From Glandiceps talaboti (lineage: Eukaryota; Hemichordata; Enteropneusta; Spengelidae), in assembly GCF_964340395.1 (NCBI RefSeq), contig NC_135563.1:19172151-19236150 (forward strand): a DNA stretch of 64,000 nt, written 5' to 3'. The position numbers and the translations under genes are program-made. This document shows positions 12,736 through 25,365 of this stretch, piece after piece. Within the stretch, counting starts at the first letter, position 1. Each line of letters begins with the position of its first letter. Below the pieces are notes generated by a model. The model did no database searches. It was given only the letters and a program-made list of their open reading frames with translations, and was not told where the DNA came from.

Positions 12736-15700
12736 AGAACAACTCTTCTATAGATGTATATTGTTTTCCCTGTGTTTGATATATACCCGATTCATGAAAA
12801 GTGGCATGTCGACTTGGTAGGCATCGATCTCTGTCGGACCTGCCACAAATGTAAGACGTAAACTATCCATCTGGTCATTAAGTATGACTAATTAAATGAT
12901 ATCCTGAATTAACAAAATAAAATAAAAATTAAGTCAACGTTGGAAAGTTTCAAAAGCGATTAATGGGATTCAGTGTCAAAATAGCGTCCTGTGTGACACG
13001 AACTACAGAGATATCGTAATATTGAAACTAAAATGTGTATATGGCAATGTTGTTTTGCATATACAATCCCTCTTTTGGCAAAGTTTCATATTGTTAGAAC
13101 TTGCTTGGACTCTCATCTCAGTAGTTAATCGGATAAATAGATATCAGAATTGATGCTATAAGATCGTGACGATCGTTCAATTCAAGAGAATTGCTAAATG
13201 AGTGTAAGGAATTCCTATATCAAGACAAGATATAGGAAGGATGATGAAGGGAATGAGATCACATGTTTCAATTTCAAGTGTTCATTAAATTTTCGTATTA
13301 TATTCATGGATGTATTGGCCATAAAATGACGTGCAGAGATAAAACTAATTAAATTCCACAATTTACCATATTTTTCATTATCAAGTAATACTAACAATGA
13401 TGGAATGTTGAAAGCGAGAGTAATTGTCAGTACCTGATATTATTCATTATTGATATGTTGCTGATTTCGATGTTGTTCACATTGAGCTAAAAACGACATG
13501 AAGGTCAACATGAAGGGACCATGATCTTTACACAGAGTACTAAATTACCATGGTCATCAATAGTGTCCGAGTTGACAGGTGACAAGGATATACATAAAAA
13601 TCTTTTATGTCAATAAGCTGTACAAGTCTTCAGACAAACAACTCTTATTTTTTCACTTTACTCTTAATGATATGATAGCACCTACAGGCTAAACCAGCTA
13701 TTGGCATTTTGCATCTCTAAATTCATGCTATATATAATCAAATACAGGTATATCTTCTTCCTCATCTAGTGAATTCTTATCTTCAAATTTGGACGTCACC
13801 ATCGGCCATGTACCAAAACTATAACAAATAAGCAAATTTTGGAAACTGCCCTTTTCACTCAATTCCTGTGATAATTGCTTCGTAAATAAATACAAGACGT
13901 TTATTTGATTTGTTTAGCTCTAAAGAACCTCACAATAAATTAATTTTACTTTGACATCACTGTTACTGCACTGCCCAATACACCTTTCTTTTGGTAAAAT
14001 CTTCGCGTACTGCGACCTCCTATTAGATGCTACACTTGAGAACAAATCTTTAAGGAATACACAATCTTGTACATTATTTATTGATTAAAGTTTTCCCAAG
14101 ACGATAGCATGTTTCTATCTTTATCTGGCGCAATGATTTAATCACCCAACCTATCTGTAAAAAAGTGAAATATTAGCTTTCATCACCTGGTGTGATTTCC
14201 CCTCGCGTTTTGACACAATTTGTCTTTATTCAGCATACCATCATTTAAATTACCATACATACATCCCGGGCGCCCTGACGCATTTTCGGAATACATATTA
14301 TTCACTATATGTTTGTTCTTTAACCTTGAACTTGTCATTTTACTGACTTTCTGATAACGATATCACTGATTGAGTTTGAAAGCTATTGTTGAAGTCCTCT
14401 GTGGCTTGTCAGAGGGTCAATATTAATTCCCGTTATATCAAGCACTCTTTCTTTATCAGCGTCGTCTTCACAAATTAAGCATTAACGTCGTCATCACCAT
14501 GAACAGAAATCGTACAACCACGTCAAGTTAAAATTTAATTAGTTAATTGCAGATGTAACTCTCTCAACTTTAAAACTCTGTTTGGATACTCCTCAGCCAG
14601 AGACAAAATCGTAATAATGATAGCTGATCCCTATCATTATGCTAGCTGGATACACTTTCTATACATGCGAAATAAATACTTCTTTGGAAGTAGTTGAGCA
14701 GGACTGTGAAAGACTTATTGTACTACAATTTATATTTAATCTTTTATAACATATAAATCAAAGAATTGTTATCGTCAAAGAAGACTTTTGTATGCGAGCT
14801 CATAAATTCACTTTTGGCACACAAAACATGAAACTAACTGTTTGAAATTTTCCTGTGGAGACGTAACGCCCGTTACATCTATACAAATAAGGCACAATTG
14901 AAGGGACTACCATAAGTTCAATCGCATTTGTAAAATGCTAAATAGATCAGCATAGCTTACAATCTTAAGGCTTAACTTGAGCAACTCATTTTGGACATGG
15001 ACACTTATCAAAGTGGTTGTTATTTCTATAAGCTGAATATGGCCGTGACTGTGCTGACATATATTTGCTCATTAAATCACAACACAACTCTTTAAATGGT
15101 GATACTCCATATGCTTTCAGGCCCATGTCTTATTTTGACCATCAATATGGTGTCTCCATGACTAGCGGTCATGTTCTGAGGTATCAATTTAAGCAGCATA
15201 CAAATGATTGGGAAAGGATAGCCGAAGGCATAGAGTTAGATGTAGAAGATTGACCCTTGATGCTGATGTTCATTTCTTCTTATTAGAAAATTGCCCAGTT
15301 GCCATAACAAACCAGGAAGGTATAAAACCTAATCCGTTTTAGTTCCGTTACATTAATACTATAGTATTCGATACACGCACTGTGACTATAATTTTTCAAA
15401 TAGCCAAATTCCGGAAACATTATTACAACAATGCTGTTACGTGTGGTGAAAATTGATATGACATGTGATTCAATATACATGTGTATAAGAAAGTGTCACG
15501 ATTCTCTTGGTCTTGGATAGTCAGTTTTACAGGCGGCTTGATCCCTTAATTAACCAACACACGTCAGACACATTCGAGGGGTTATGCGTGCTTACTATAA
15601 TTAAACACTACAATACAGTACAGAAGTACAGAAATTACCGCTGTTAACAGGGACCATTTAATGTTGAGGTACTAGTTAAAGATGCTTAATATGTTCATGG

Positions 15701-18220
15701 TCCTGTCGCTGATTTTAAACGTTACATGCAACATCACATATTGTTATGCTCGTTAAGTCATTGATCTCAATTTACAGCTTCAAAAGCTTTCTAATTGCAT
15801 AGTCAAATGTCACAATTAATTACTATTACAGTGCCAGCTCTGGAACCCCCCTAGGGTTATTAACTTCACCTAAACACGATTAAAATTCATCGCATTTCCC
15901 AGAGATGTCGAGCGGCTCGAGAGATTTTCATTTCGTGTTTACATCGGCCGACACATGGTATCTCAACTACAGACTTGGTATGCAGGGAGGGTGTTTGCCA
16001 AGGATTCTTTAAGATCTGCTGTAAGATGATATATATTCTTTGAACGTTATGTCCATTAACTTCGACATGAATAAAAATGTACGTAAATCTCCCACTGAAA
16101 TATCCCCCATCGTAAAATTTCATACATTTAGGTACATGTTATTGGATTTGTCTGTAGTTTATAGTATACGCTGTCGACTAACGATTGATGGATAAACGTT
16201 TTCTACCCTCCCAATGTACAAAGGATACAAAGGACATGCATGAAATAAATCTTTAAAACATGTCTATCCTCTTTTCAGAAAATGTATTCACTCATGATAA
16301 AAGTCTCGATACATACCCAAGGCACCCAGTTAATTCAAAATGCATATGCATTATGTCAGTCTCGCGAGTTGTCAATATTGCAATGAAAATTGTGTAATGC
16401 GCAAAAAATGCATTGCCATGAATCTAATTTTTAACCTCGGAGTCATCAGGTCTTCTTTGATGATAATTGTATATGTTTTGAATTTATTTATCATGTGCAT
16501 GGATGAGTTTCATCGTAACATTACCGCGTGTACCATTTGAAATATCTACGCACAATGTTGCTACAGGTAATAACTTGACCTTAATACGTCAAAAGCCTCC
16601 ACAAAGCTAACTATAATCCTACTGAAATTGCATGTGATGTGATTTAAAGCACCGAGGATGAACAGTAACGTCAGTTTGATTGCTATGCATTTTCACTTTA
16701 CTCGGGACCAACGTCGTTAAGGCTTTATGCATAGAAATCGAGCTGTTGATCTTTGAACGTATGAATATGTGCACCATCGCAAACAGGATATCAAATAGAT
16801 TACATGAACAATGTCGTGATAGCAGTTGTCGTAATAGTTTATGGTGATTAAAATATCTACAACAATGACGTGCTTTCTCTGGCAATCGAAGTCGTGGGTC
16901 ATCAACATGTTGTGAGAAGACAAAAAGTAATCTCAAAAAGGTGACATTATGAGGAAACGAGCTGCAAGGAAGTTCCAACACTATCAATACACTAAACAGT
17001 GTTTAAACTGTTTACATCTTTGAAATGACGACTTGAAAAGGTTTTGGCCGTTATTTTTGTTCCTTTTGAAAATTAAATTGATATATTATTCTATTTTTAA
17101 ATGGTGAAACGTGATCAATTATCACTAATAACCATAAGATAGCATCGAAGATAGGTAAACGAATTAACGATGCGATGGCGTTTTCTTAGGATGCACCACC
17201 AAGAAATTGTCAGAGATCATGACCGTGAAGAACATCTGCATGTATACACCTGTCAACGCTATAGGGTGGCTCTATCATTACTTCGATGCAAAAGCCGGAG
17301 TGCATATATTAAGTAAGTTCAGTGTAAGTATTTATCAAGATAAATAGTCTGATTATAACTATATGTATAATTCTCGCTCGATTATACCAATGCACGATTA
17401 AACACTAGAATGTCGTTCACTACTAGATGGCAGCTTTATGTAGCATTATGAATTTATATTTTGAAAAGTCACAAGAGAAATAAAGCCATCTACTGCGAAT
17501 GAAAAAGTCTTGTGAAATATATCTCTCCGGCGATCATAATTAATTCGTCCTTACGAATTCGTCTTGTGGTAATATGTAAATATCTAATATGTCTGTCTGG
17601 CGGGAATGTTAAAGGTCACCATGTCAATGTGGTACTTTGAATATTTTATAAACTTATCTCATTATTAGGCATTCTGTGACTAAAAGTCGCCGAGAAATGT
17701 AGGAAAGAGTTTTGATTCCTGGCTCCCTAGATATTTGATGCCTACTAGAGACCTTATCAGTTTCTGGCCTCTTGTTAACTTAATTACTTAATGACCTTTT
17801 TTCCTTTGCAATCTCTCAATATCCGGTACGCTCGTAGTTGTCAACGAGTACAATTTGAAGGTGGTTTACGGTGACATATTGAGTTAATGATAACAGTGAA
17901 ACATAGCTAATATTAAAATGAAATATACATGAGCAGCAAAGGGAAAAACCAATAAGTACTTTGTAACGTTGATGATCATGTACATGTTACATATCATATT
18001 TTTTTATTAATCTATCACGCTCTGAATATTCAGTCAAAAGAAACATACTATTTTTCATCTGCTTTTACTTTCTCCCAGTATAACTATTTCGTATAACTAT
18101 GTTTTAGCGGATGCCAGTGTCCTATATTTCCCTTTTGTTTTAAAAATGTCTGGATTAAACCATCCATCAGCAACAAGCAAGGATAACATATTTGTTGTGT
18201 GGACCGATGGTGTTCTATAG
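12434..18220 (+). CDS. Tentative divergent sialyltransferase-like gene fragment (exon-like pieces)
   Basis: Three open segments with splice-like ends join without stops. Piece 1 is 12434-12524 (…YGQYSVIIFPTYTKYQILF). Piece 2 is 14553-14689 (…ARDKIVIMIADPYHYASW…). Piece 3 is 17190-17312 (…VKNICMYTPVN…LYHYFDAKAGVH). The phases match (2 then 1), and piece 3 has canonical AG and GTAAGT borders. A possible last piece is 18108-18220, ending in TAG. The order of features (a V-x-PFKT-like strand, D-K-x-V-x-I-x-DP, G-R-x-T-T, x-I-x-x-Y then YHYF and GVH) recalls the C-terminal half of GT29 sialyltransferases, but identity is low and no L-motif exon (GNSG) was found upstream. Two donors are weak, and piece 3 is also open in a second frame. 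A separate neat 60-nt exon-like segment at 15121-15180 does not fit the phases. It could be a decayed gene or chance. Confidence 0.28.
12627..12733. repeat. (TATG)n followed by (TG)n
   Basis: About 15 TATG units run directly into about 24 TG units. It would lie in an intron if the tentative gene around it is real. Confidence 0.93.
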
Positions 18221-19127
18221 GAAAGATGAGCACTCGACTCCAGCCATTATTGTAAGCAAATACAGTTATATTTGCAAAGACAAGTGAATAAGTTACAGAC
18301 GTTGGTCTGCAAATTTTTAATGTGTATTGCTGTATAGATTGTACATATAAACCATTACACTGCTGCATGTCTTTACATCCCATGTGGTATAAAGCTAAAA
18401 GTTTAATCTGCATAATGATCGCCAAGGTGCCTACTTAGAGAGACCCCGAGGAAATAATGTTAAACTCAGAGAAATAATATTGACATTGGAATTAATAAGT
18501 GATGCAACGTGTATCACTCAATTCAGCATATCAATGGATTTTGTAATCAAAATCATAACCAGAGTGACAAATGAATTGAAAACAATCAGTGTAGCCTTTG
18601 CTTTTCTATCTAGTCTGTACAAAGTATGACCAAAAGGTGTGTACGTAATCAGCAATTAACGATCTAACCACTCAATGAACAATCAGACAATAAAGTGTGT
18701 TGAACCATAGAGAGAGTTCCCATCCACTGACTATGGTTGAACGATACAGCTATAAAGTCAGCAGTCAAAATCTTGGTTAAAAAAATCATGTATATTTTAT
18801 GTCATCGAGTTACCGTTTTTAGTGAGATGTCTCATCGATTCCCATCAACAAACTCAGATGTTTTTGATTATAATTGTATTTATGGGATTTGAGGAGACAG
18901 CAAGGTTATTTTATGGTGGAATTTGCATACATGTCGTAAAAATAATGACTGGGTAGCAATTATTGTACAAGTGTTATCAGCCCATATCTAGAACAAGGTA
19001 ATAAAGCCCGTCCCATTGAATCCATCATAATGTGCTTAATATATGCACTGTGTACACAATGTATTATTTTAATTTAGCTGACTGTTTTACCTTTAATGTG
19101 TACTTCGTCAGTGATTTAATTACTTTA

Positions 19128-19432
19128 CAGGGAAACACCACTCCACGAAATATTTTTTTCCCCGCAAACTTTGGCTCGATTGCCAAGAAACATCAAATCG
19201 AAAGTCCATTCCTCCTCTATTCTTCTCACACTGCTCCGCTGTTGCCTCTCGGGACTTGGCAGATATGCATATTAATCAGATGCGCACTGAATATTCATGA
19301 ATATTTATCTAAAGGTAATAAATACTTTGGAGACGTGAACATTCAGTGCATCTAATAGAACTTTGCAATCTTGCAAAAATCATGTGACGTGAAATCGTGA
19401 AATAATTCTCCTGAACCAAAATAAAGACTTTT
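19128..19432 (+). repeat. Interspersed foldback-type repeat family, copy a
   Basis: Starts with GGGAAACACCACTCCACGAA, runs through a block resembling GTTGCCTCTCGGGACTTGGC, has an internal hairpin built from CACTGAATATTCATGA and its approximate complement 50 nt later, and ends near CCAAAATAAAGACTTTT. Blocks of the same order and sequence recur at 21244, 47499 and 61862. Confidence 0.65.
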
Positions 19433-19670
19433 AATTTAATACGGCGTGATCAAAATATTGATTCCATCATATTCTAACAATCAGAGCGTAAACTAAATAG
19501 GGTGTTTATGTAATAAAATGAAAATGGAAAGGGGGGGGGTAACTTTTGAACTTAAGAAATACGTTCCCTGCTTTTAGGACAACTTGATCTATATATCAAG
19601 ATGATCTATCTATTTGAACAGCAAACAATTAGTCTGGGATTGTGTATCTTAACATTGGGATATTAATACG

Positions 19671-19887
19671 CCAAAACATTTAACAACTTGCATAGCATGA
19701 TAAAGTTTCTCCTGTTTATGTACAGATGTGTGCGTGTGTTGTGTTGTGTTGTGTCGTGTTGTGTTGTATGAGTGTGTACGTACGTACGAACGTACATACA
19801 TGTATGTATGTATGTATGTATGTATGTATGTATGTATGTATGTATGTATGTATGTATGTATGTATGTATGTACGTACGTACGTACGT

Positions 19888-19940
<53 letters not shown>

Positions 19941-19944
19941 CGTA
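19671..19944 (+). repeat. Dispersed microsatellite-bearing element, copy 2
   Basis: Same head as at 10802, then only about six TGTTG-type units, the ACGTACGAACGTACATA spacer, a TATG array (19799-19872), an ACGT block and a TG array (about 19890-19936). Confidence 0.8.
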
Positions 19945-21243
19945 GACACAATCTGACGAAGACCACTATGTGAATGCCAATGAAACTTGATACACATCTT
20001 TCTTATGAGAATCATAAGAACTGATAAGGTTTTGGTAGATCCTATGAATATTAATCAGACGTTTGCATAATTAACGATTTCAATAATTAGGCAATATCTA
20101 AAGAATGCAGTCTTCAAATTTCATATGAGATCGGTACATACATTGATGATAACAAAGCACATGTGTCCGATTTGTGTCGTATAGAGTTTATTGATCCAAA
20201 GACAGTGTACCGTGTATATGGTTGATACAGCTTTCTAAGTTAATGAAAAATATGCATACCTGATTATTTTAGTTGATTCAGCTACGTCTTAAGAATGTAA
20301 GTTGTAAATTTCATATTATTGATTTGGTACATATATTAATGAAGACAAAGCGCACGTATCCTATAAAACTTGCTGATGTAGTTTTTACTTGTTACAATTT
20401 TATTAACTAATAAAATATTAAGTGCCGATGTAACTGATCAGTTCATATACTGTGTGTAGTAAGCGGACGTTACGGAAGGCATTCGGTTTACAATAGCCTA
20501 TAAAAATACACATCTCCCTCTAGGATTATATTGCAATATTCAACTGTATTTCATTCTATGTCAGTCCCATAAAAACTCATGTCACTAAAATTGAAATCAA
20601 TCATGTTTTCCCCTTCTGTACAATATTAGTACATATGATGACCCTTCATCGTCAGCTCGCACGTACCAAAACTATAGCATTTAATATTTATTTATTTATT
20701 TATTTTATTTACGAAATGTTCTGAAACTATTATATTTATTTATAGAGGAATGTACTAAAGCTATAATATTTATTTCAAAGCTGTGGTTGTTTATTTAAGG
20801 GATATAAAATGTACCAAAACCATAATCCTTTATCAACAGACTATAGAATCGTACAACTAAATCATTAAAGAATGAAAAAAAAACAACTGAATGACACAAA
20901 AGTTACAATTTCATTACGAAACTTAATTGACCCAAGTTCAGGAACGTGCCTCTTTGATGTTTTCATAATCATATATTATGACAATTAATTACTTTTCAAA
21001 TTGAAGTATGCTGTCAAAATGAAGTCAAACAAACCTCAGTGAAGTCGTTGAAACTGACCTTCCATTAAAATAGACCTAACAAAATGCAATGTCCTATTAT
21101 ATGGAATGAAGAAAATAGAACTGCGCATGTTAATGTCTCTGTGGAGTGACAAAATCAAAATGTAGGATCACAGTAATTTCATAGTATTGTTTGATCAAGA
21201 TGAATGGCATTGCTTTAATTCTCTGCATATGGAGAACTACATT

Positions 21244-21478
21244 AAAGGGAAATGCGGTAGTTTCATAAACTTTGGGGTTCTGGACAATCCTTTCATATTT
21301 TATATCACACAACTTTCGCTCAGTTGCCAAGAAACACCAAATTGAAACTATATTTCTCCTCTATCATGAAAGAACGAGGTGAGAAAGAGTTTTAATTTGG
21401 TGTTTCTTAGCAACCGAGCAATATTTATGCTACGTGAAATCATGAAATGAGGTTCGACAGTGAATCTCCTCAGAGAGT
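21244..21478 (+). repeat. Interspersed foldback-type repeat family, copy b
   Basis: Begins AAAGGGAAATGCGGTAGTTT and has the TTGCCAAGAAACACCAAATT block followed about 70 nt later by its inverted counterpart (AATTTGGTGTTTCTTAGCAA), so this copy is itself a long imperfect hairpin. Related to copies at 19128 and 47499. Confidence 0.6.
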
Positions 21479-22577
21479 TCAGTTTGGTCAGCGACCAAAG
21501 ACACGCTTTAGATTGCAAAGACAATGTTGACTGCCCTATATTGATGTATTATGACAGTTAATTACTGTTAGAGTGTAATACTGATTAGTTTAGTAGCCAA
21601 CGTATATTTCCTAACAGCTACAAGAAATAGTAATACAAACAAACAAACTCGAAACACAATGTACAGCAAATATATTCTAAAGAGTGGAAATAAGAATCAG
21701 ATAATACGATACTGATATTGATTATAAGCTTGCATTGACAGCTGTAACTATGTACACAGATGAAATCACTGGTTAAGTAGCTTCAACAAGTAACGTTATC
21801 TAAGGTATCGAGTCTTTTAAATTCACAATCAATCTAAGGGCAACAGTAGAGAGACATAGTGTCAACAAATAACGCTCTCGGTTGTACTTTAATTATTAGC
21901 TGCATTGGCTTGGATCGATGTCTGTCTGCAAATGTTTCTTTAAATTCATGATTTATTTTCACAGTGCCTAAAATTTATAATGAGTAACTCAGTTAGAACT
22001 CTACTCTATTAACTAATCTTCAAGTTCGTTTCAGAGACAAGACAGTAGAGAACTGGTGTAGTCAGTTTGCGACAAAAATAGCCACCGTTCGGTCAAATTC
22101 GATCAAATCTTGAAATTCAGTATTAATGTGGCATGTGGTCAAACCACTGTAAATTCGGAATGACAGGTTATACATGTAATCTATATCCTTCAGTGTCATA
22201 TCGACACAGCGACAACGAATCGATATCTTGATGAATTTGTAAACTTATCTGGGAGTTTATCTCCGAGTCAGCCAAAATTAAAAGTTACTCGGTACTGTTG
22301 ACTTTGATATGCATTCTGACGATCTTAATTGTACTGTTACTCGCCGACTTTGTTGAATTTTGTTTTAACTGATCATGCGAGACAAGCAAACGAGCCGACA
22401 AATTCCCATGATATCGATCGACATGGTCGGTATATTATGTACTTGGTTTTCATCGTTACGCTATCATCTATACCCAGTCTCACGATATTGATTGTGACTA
22501 TCCATCGGATATATGTCATATAAAGGAATTACACCTGGATGACATAACAATTTTTCATAGTTCTTGAAAGACACAAT

Positions 22578-23195
22578 TGATATTCTCTGTATCACAGCAT
22601 ACTCGATTATTATATGAATATAATAGTAGTCCACTGTTCATTACCAGTCTTAAATCTTCGACATATAACACTTTGACAATTTGACAGTGCAATATAGCTA
22701 CTTTGACAATTTGACAGTACAATACAGTTGATTTGACAGCTGCATGAATATTTATAAATCAAGCCTAAATGACAATTAGTTGGAACAGTACATTGATATT
22801 TTTCTAATATCACTGCACGAATTGTATTAGCTGTTTGGCATTTCATTTGAATTTTTTCTGTGCTTCTGTTTTTAAATAGTATATAGCTAGCCATTCTTTT
22901 ATACGTCTGAAGTATAATATATCATTAATACACACACTTAAGCTTGTGAAAATATATCCCTTGAATACTGAGATTGTTCTCAAATCATAACTCGTGCCCC
23001 TCCTTAATTTACAGTACCGCTTGCATTACTAGTATATCCATGATCACTATTATTGGCTGTAAGCGTATGAAAACAAAATAATCATAAATTCTTGCCGCTA
23101 GTGGCGCTAACAAAGTTAAAGTATCGACGTTTCTACGTTTTCTCAGAGTTGCCAGCCTCAGTGAATAGAATATCATACACGCACGCACGCACGCG

Positions 23196-23235
<40 letters not shown>
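22578..23235 (+). repeat. Duplicated block A, copy 1
   Basis: About 650 nt that recur at 24694-25336 with scattered differences. Shared landmarks are TTGATATTCTCTGTATCA, the GACAATTTGACAGT repeats, CTCGTGCCCCTCC, TTATTGGCTGTAAGCG, and GCTAACAAAGTTAAAGTA, followed by a terminal CA array (about 23196-23235). Confidence 0.85.
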
Positions 23236-23237
<2 letters not shown>

Positions 23238-23249
23238 TAGTGCTACTTT

Positions 23250-23913
23250 TGGTGAGAATGCATCAATTGTCAGATAAAAGTGCCACTGTTCAAAATACAT
23301 AAGGTGAAATTTCATAAGTGGAAACAATTGTGTTTGAGTAAGACAATATGACCATTATAACTCCATATAGCAACACTCAACAGCAATAATTACACATACA
23401 ACATATCGGGGGGGGGGGGTTAATCACAATTAGCCAAAGTTTAGGCTTTCTAATAGAATTTGCCCAAGTGGGGGACTTTTATTAGCAATTTGTCTAAGTT
23501 GGGTTTTTTACTAGCAATCCAAAGTTGGGAACTTTTGACTAGCAGTTTGCCCTAGCTGGGGACTTTTTACTAGCAATTTGACCAAGTTGGGGACTTTTTA
23601 CGAACATTTTGTTCGAGTCAGGAACTTTTTGCTTGTAATTTGTCCAAGTTGGGAACTTTTTGCGAGTGATTTGTTTGACTAATGAATAAGTTAGTTTGGA
23701 TTTCAATTAAATAAGGTCGGAGTAATATTGTTCCATGAACGAATTGCATGTTTTAAGATTTTTAATTTATACTTGTACACATAACTTCGATGTAAGATGT
23801 ACAAAATGCACATAACATTGGGACTTCTAATGACTTTCAACTTGACATTGCATTCACATGACATTGTATACTTGTACGTAACATACCAAAAGCACCATAT
23901 TTTCGGTCACACA
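23250..23913 (+). repeat. Duplicated block B, copy 1, with a 31-bp minisatellite
   Basis: About 660 nt related to 27873-28674. It starts at the GATGCATCAATT-like block, includes a G run (23408-23418), and holds about eight diverged units of about 31 bp built on CTAGCAATTTGTCCAAGTTG (23440-23690). It ends near AAGCACCATATTTTCGGTCA. Confidence 0.8.
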
Positions 23914-24693
23914 CTGACTTCATATATCATGAAAAGAAAAAAAAATATGTCTGCTTTATATGATTTATGTGGCTGCAACATATGTTTACTGATATCAGAC
24001 AGAAGAAATCCATTTCTGCACAGTGCAATAGTCCCCCCCCCCCCCCACCCTTATAGTGTACAACAATATTGTATGTAGCACTTACAGCAGTCAGATACCA
24101 GCAAGAAATATTGTCACTCAGTCACTAGCACAATATATCACAATGTATCGGCCACTGCTTGACCTGTCGGAGCAGTTTTGTTTGTTTATATACACATTAC
24201 GTATAAGCTTACAATGTAGCATTGTACAAATTACAATGTAATGTTTCCGGCCACCCACATAAATGCAATGTCAGTTTAATTTTATGCTGGAATGATAGCG
24301 AACCTATAGCTCTATCAAGCCCTTGTACAGATGACCCTTTCCAATGTCCCATGAATATGTCGATATTATTTTGCTGAACTCTAGACGACATATAGTGAGA
24401 CTGTCATCGTGTAACTTAGCAGACGATAATTTTAAAAAGTGAAAAATCAAACTTACCGTTCAACCAAGATTGTTTTCATACCAGATACTGGCAGTCTTCT
24501 GCATTTCAGCCAAAATGAAAGCTCTAGCACTCCCAACGTTTTTGGGGCGCTCTTGCCGAGATGAGAGCCTGGAATATCGGAAGGAGTAAGCTCAACACTA
24601 TCGAGAACAAGAGCACATGCCGCCGTTGTGAAGTCGTCTGCTACCCTTTAGCCTCGTTTTGATTAACATCCGGGTACCTTTCCCTAAAGGTAT

Positions 24694-25365
24694 ATTGATA
24701 TTCTCTGTATCATCACAGCGTACTCGATTATTCTATGAATATAACAGTAGTCCATTGACATAATCAGTCTTAAATCTTCGATATATAACACTTTGACAAT
24801 TTGACAGTACAATACAGTTGATTTGACAACTGCATGAATATTTATAAATCAAGCCTAAATGGCAATTACTTGGAACAGTACATTGATATTTTTCTGTCAC
24901 TGCACAAACTGTGTAAGCTCTTCCTTTACACGTTTTAAGTTGTGTTTACAACAGATCAGATATGTGTGAATTGTTTACAAATTTCCCTGCTCTGTGCAGC
25001 AATTTTAACGTTTTGTGGATTTCAGTTTCTAATTCACACACTTGTGGAAATTTATGTTGAATATTCAATATTCCCTTCAATACGAGATTGTTCTCAAATC
25101 CTAACCCGTGCCCCTCCTACAACAGAGTTAACTATAATATTAATTCATCTCTTATATTATAACACTATTATTGGCTGTAAGCGTTTGAAAAGAAAACAAT
25201 CATACTTGCCACCGGTGGGGCTAACAAAGTTAAAGTACCAATTACGCCGTTTTCTCCGAGTTGCCAGCTTCAGTGACTAGAATATCACACACACACACAC
25301 ACGCACACACACTCACACACACACACACACACACAAAATTCAAATAAACGGGGGGGGGGGGGGGG
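24694..25365 (+). repeat. Duplicated block A, copy 2, with CA array and G run
   Basis: Second copy of the block seen at 22578, about 2.1 kb downstream and in the same orientation. It ends in a CA array (25288-25335) and a G run (25351-25365). The B block does not follow it here. Confidence 0.85.

Larger units (their letters stand above)
18221..22577. other. Gene-poor interval
   Basis: No supported exon. The interval holds two copies of an interspersed repeat family (19128 and 21244), the second copy of the microsatellite-bearing element (19671), and a short ATTT array near 20689-20712. Minus-strand frames at 18084-18425 and elsewhere look non-coding. Confidence 0.45.

Noticed and set aside
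16619-16987. 122-codon minus-strand frame
   Set aside because: No recognisable domain, uneven composition, no splice context; likely a chance frame.
18084-18425. 113-codon minus-strand frame
   Set aside because: No family resemblance; it overlaps the tentative plus-strand piece at 18108-18220, itself uncertain.
23440-23690. CRISPR-like array
   Set aside because: Repeat units of about 31 bp are diverged, lack unique spacers, and lie in an animal genome.
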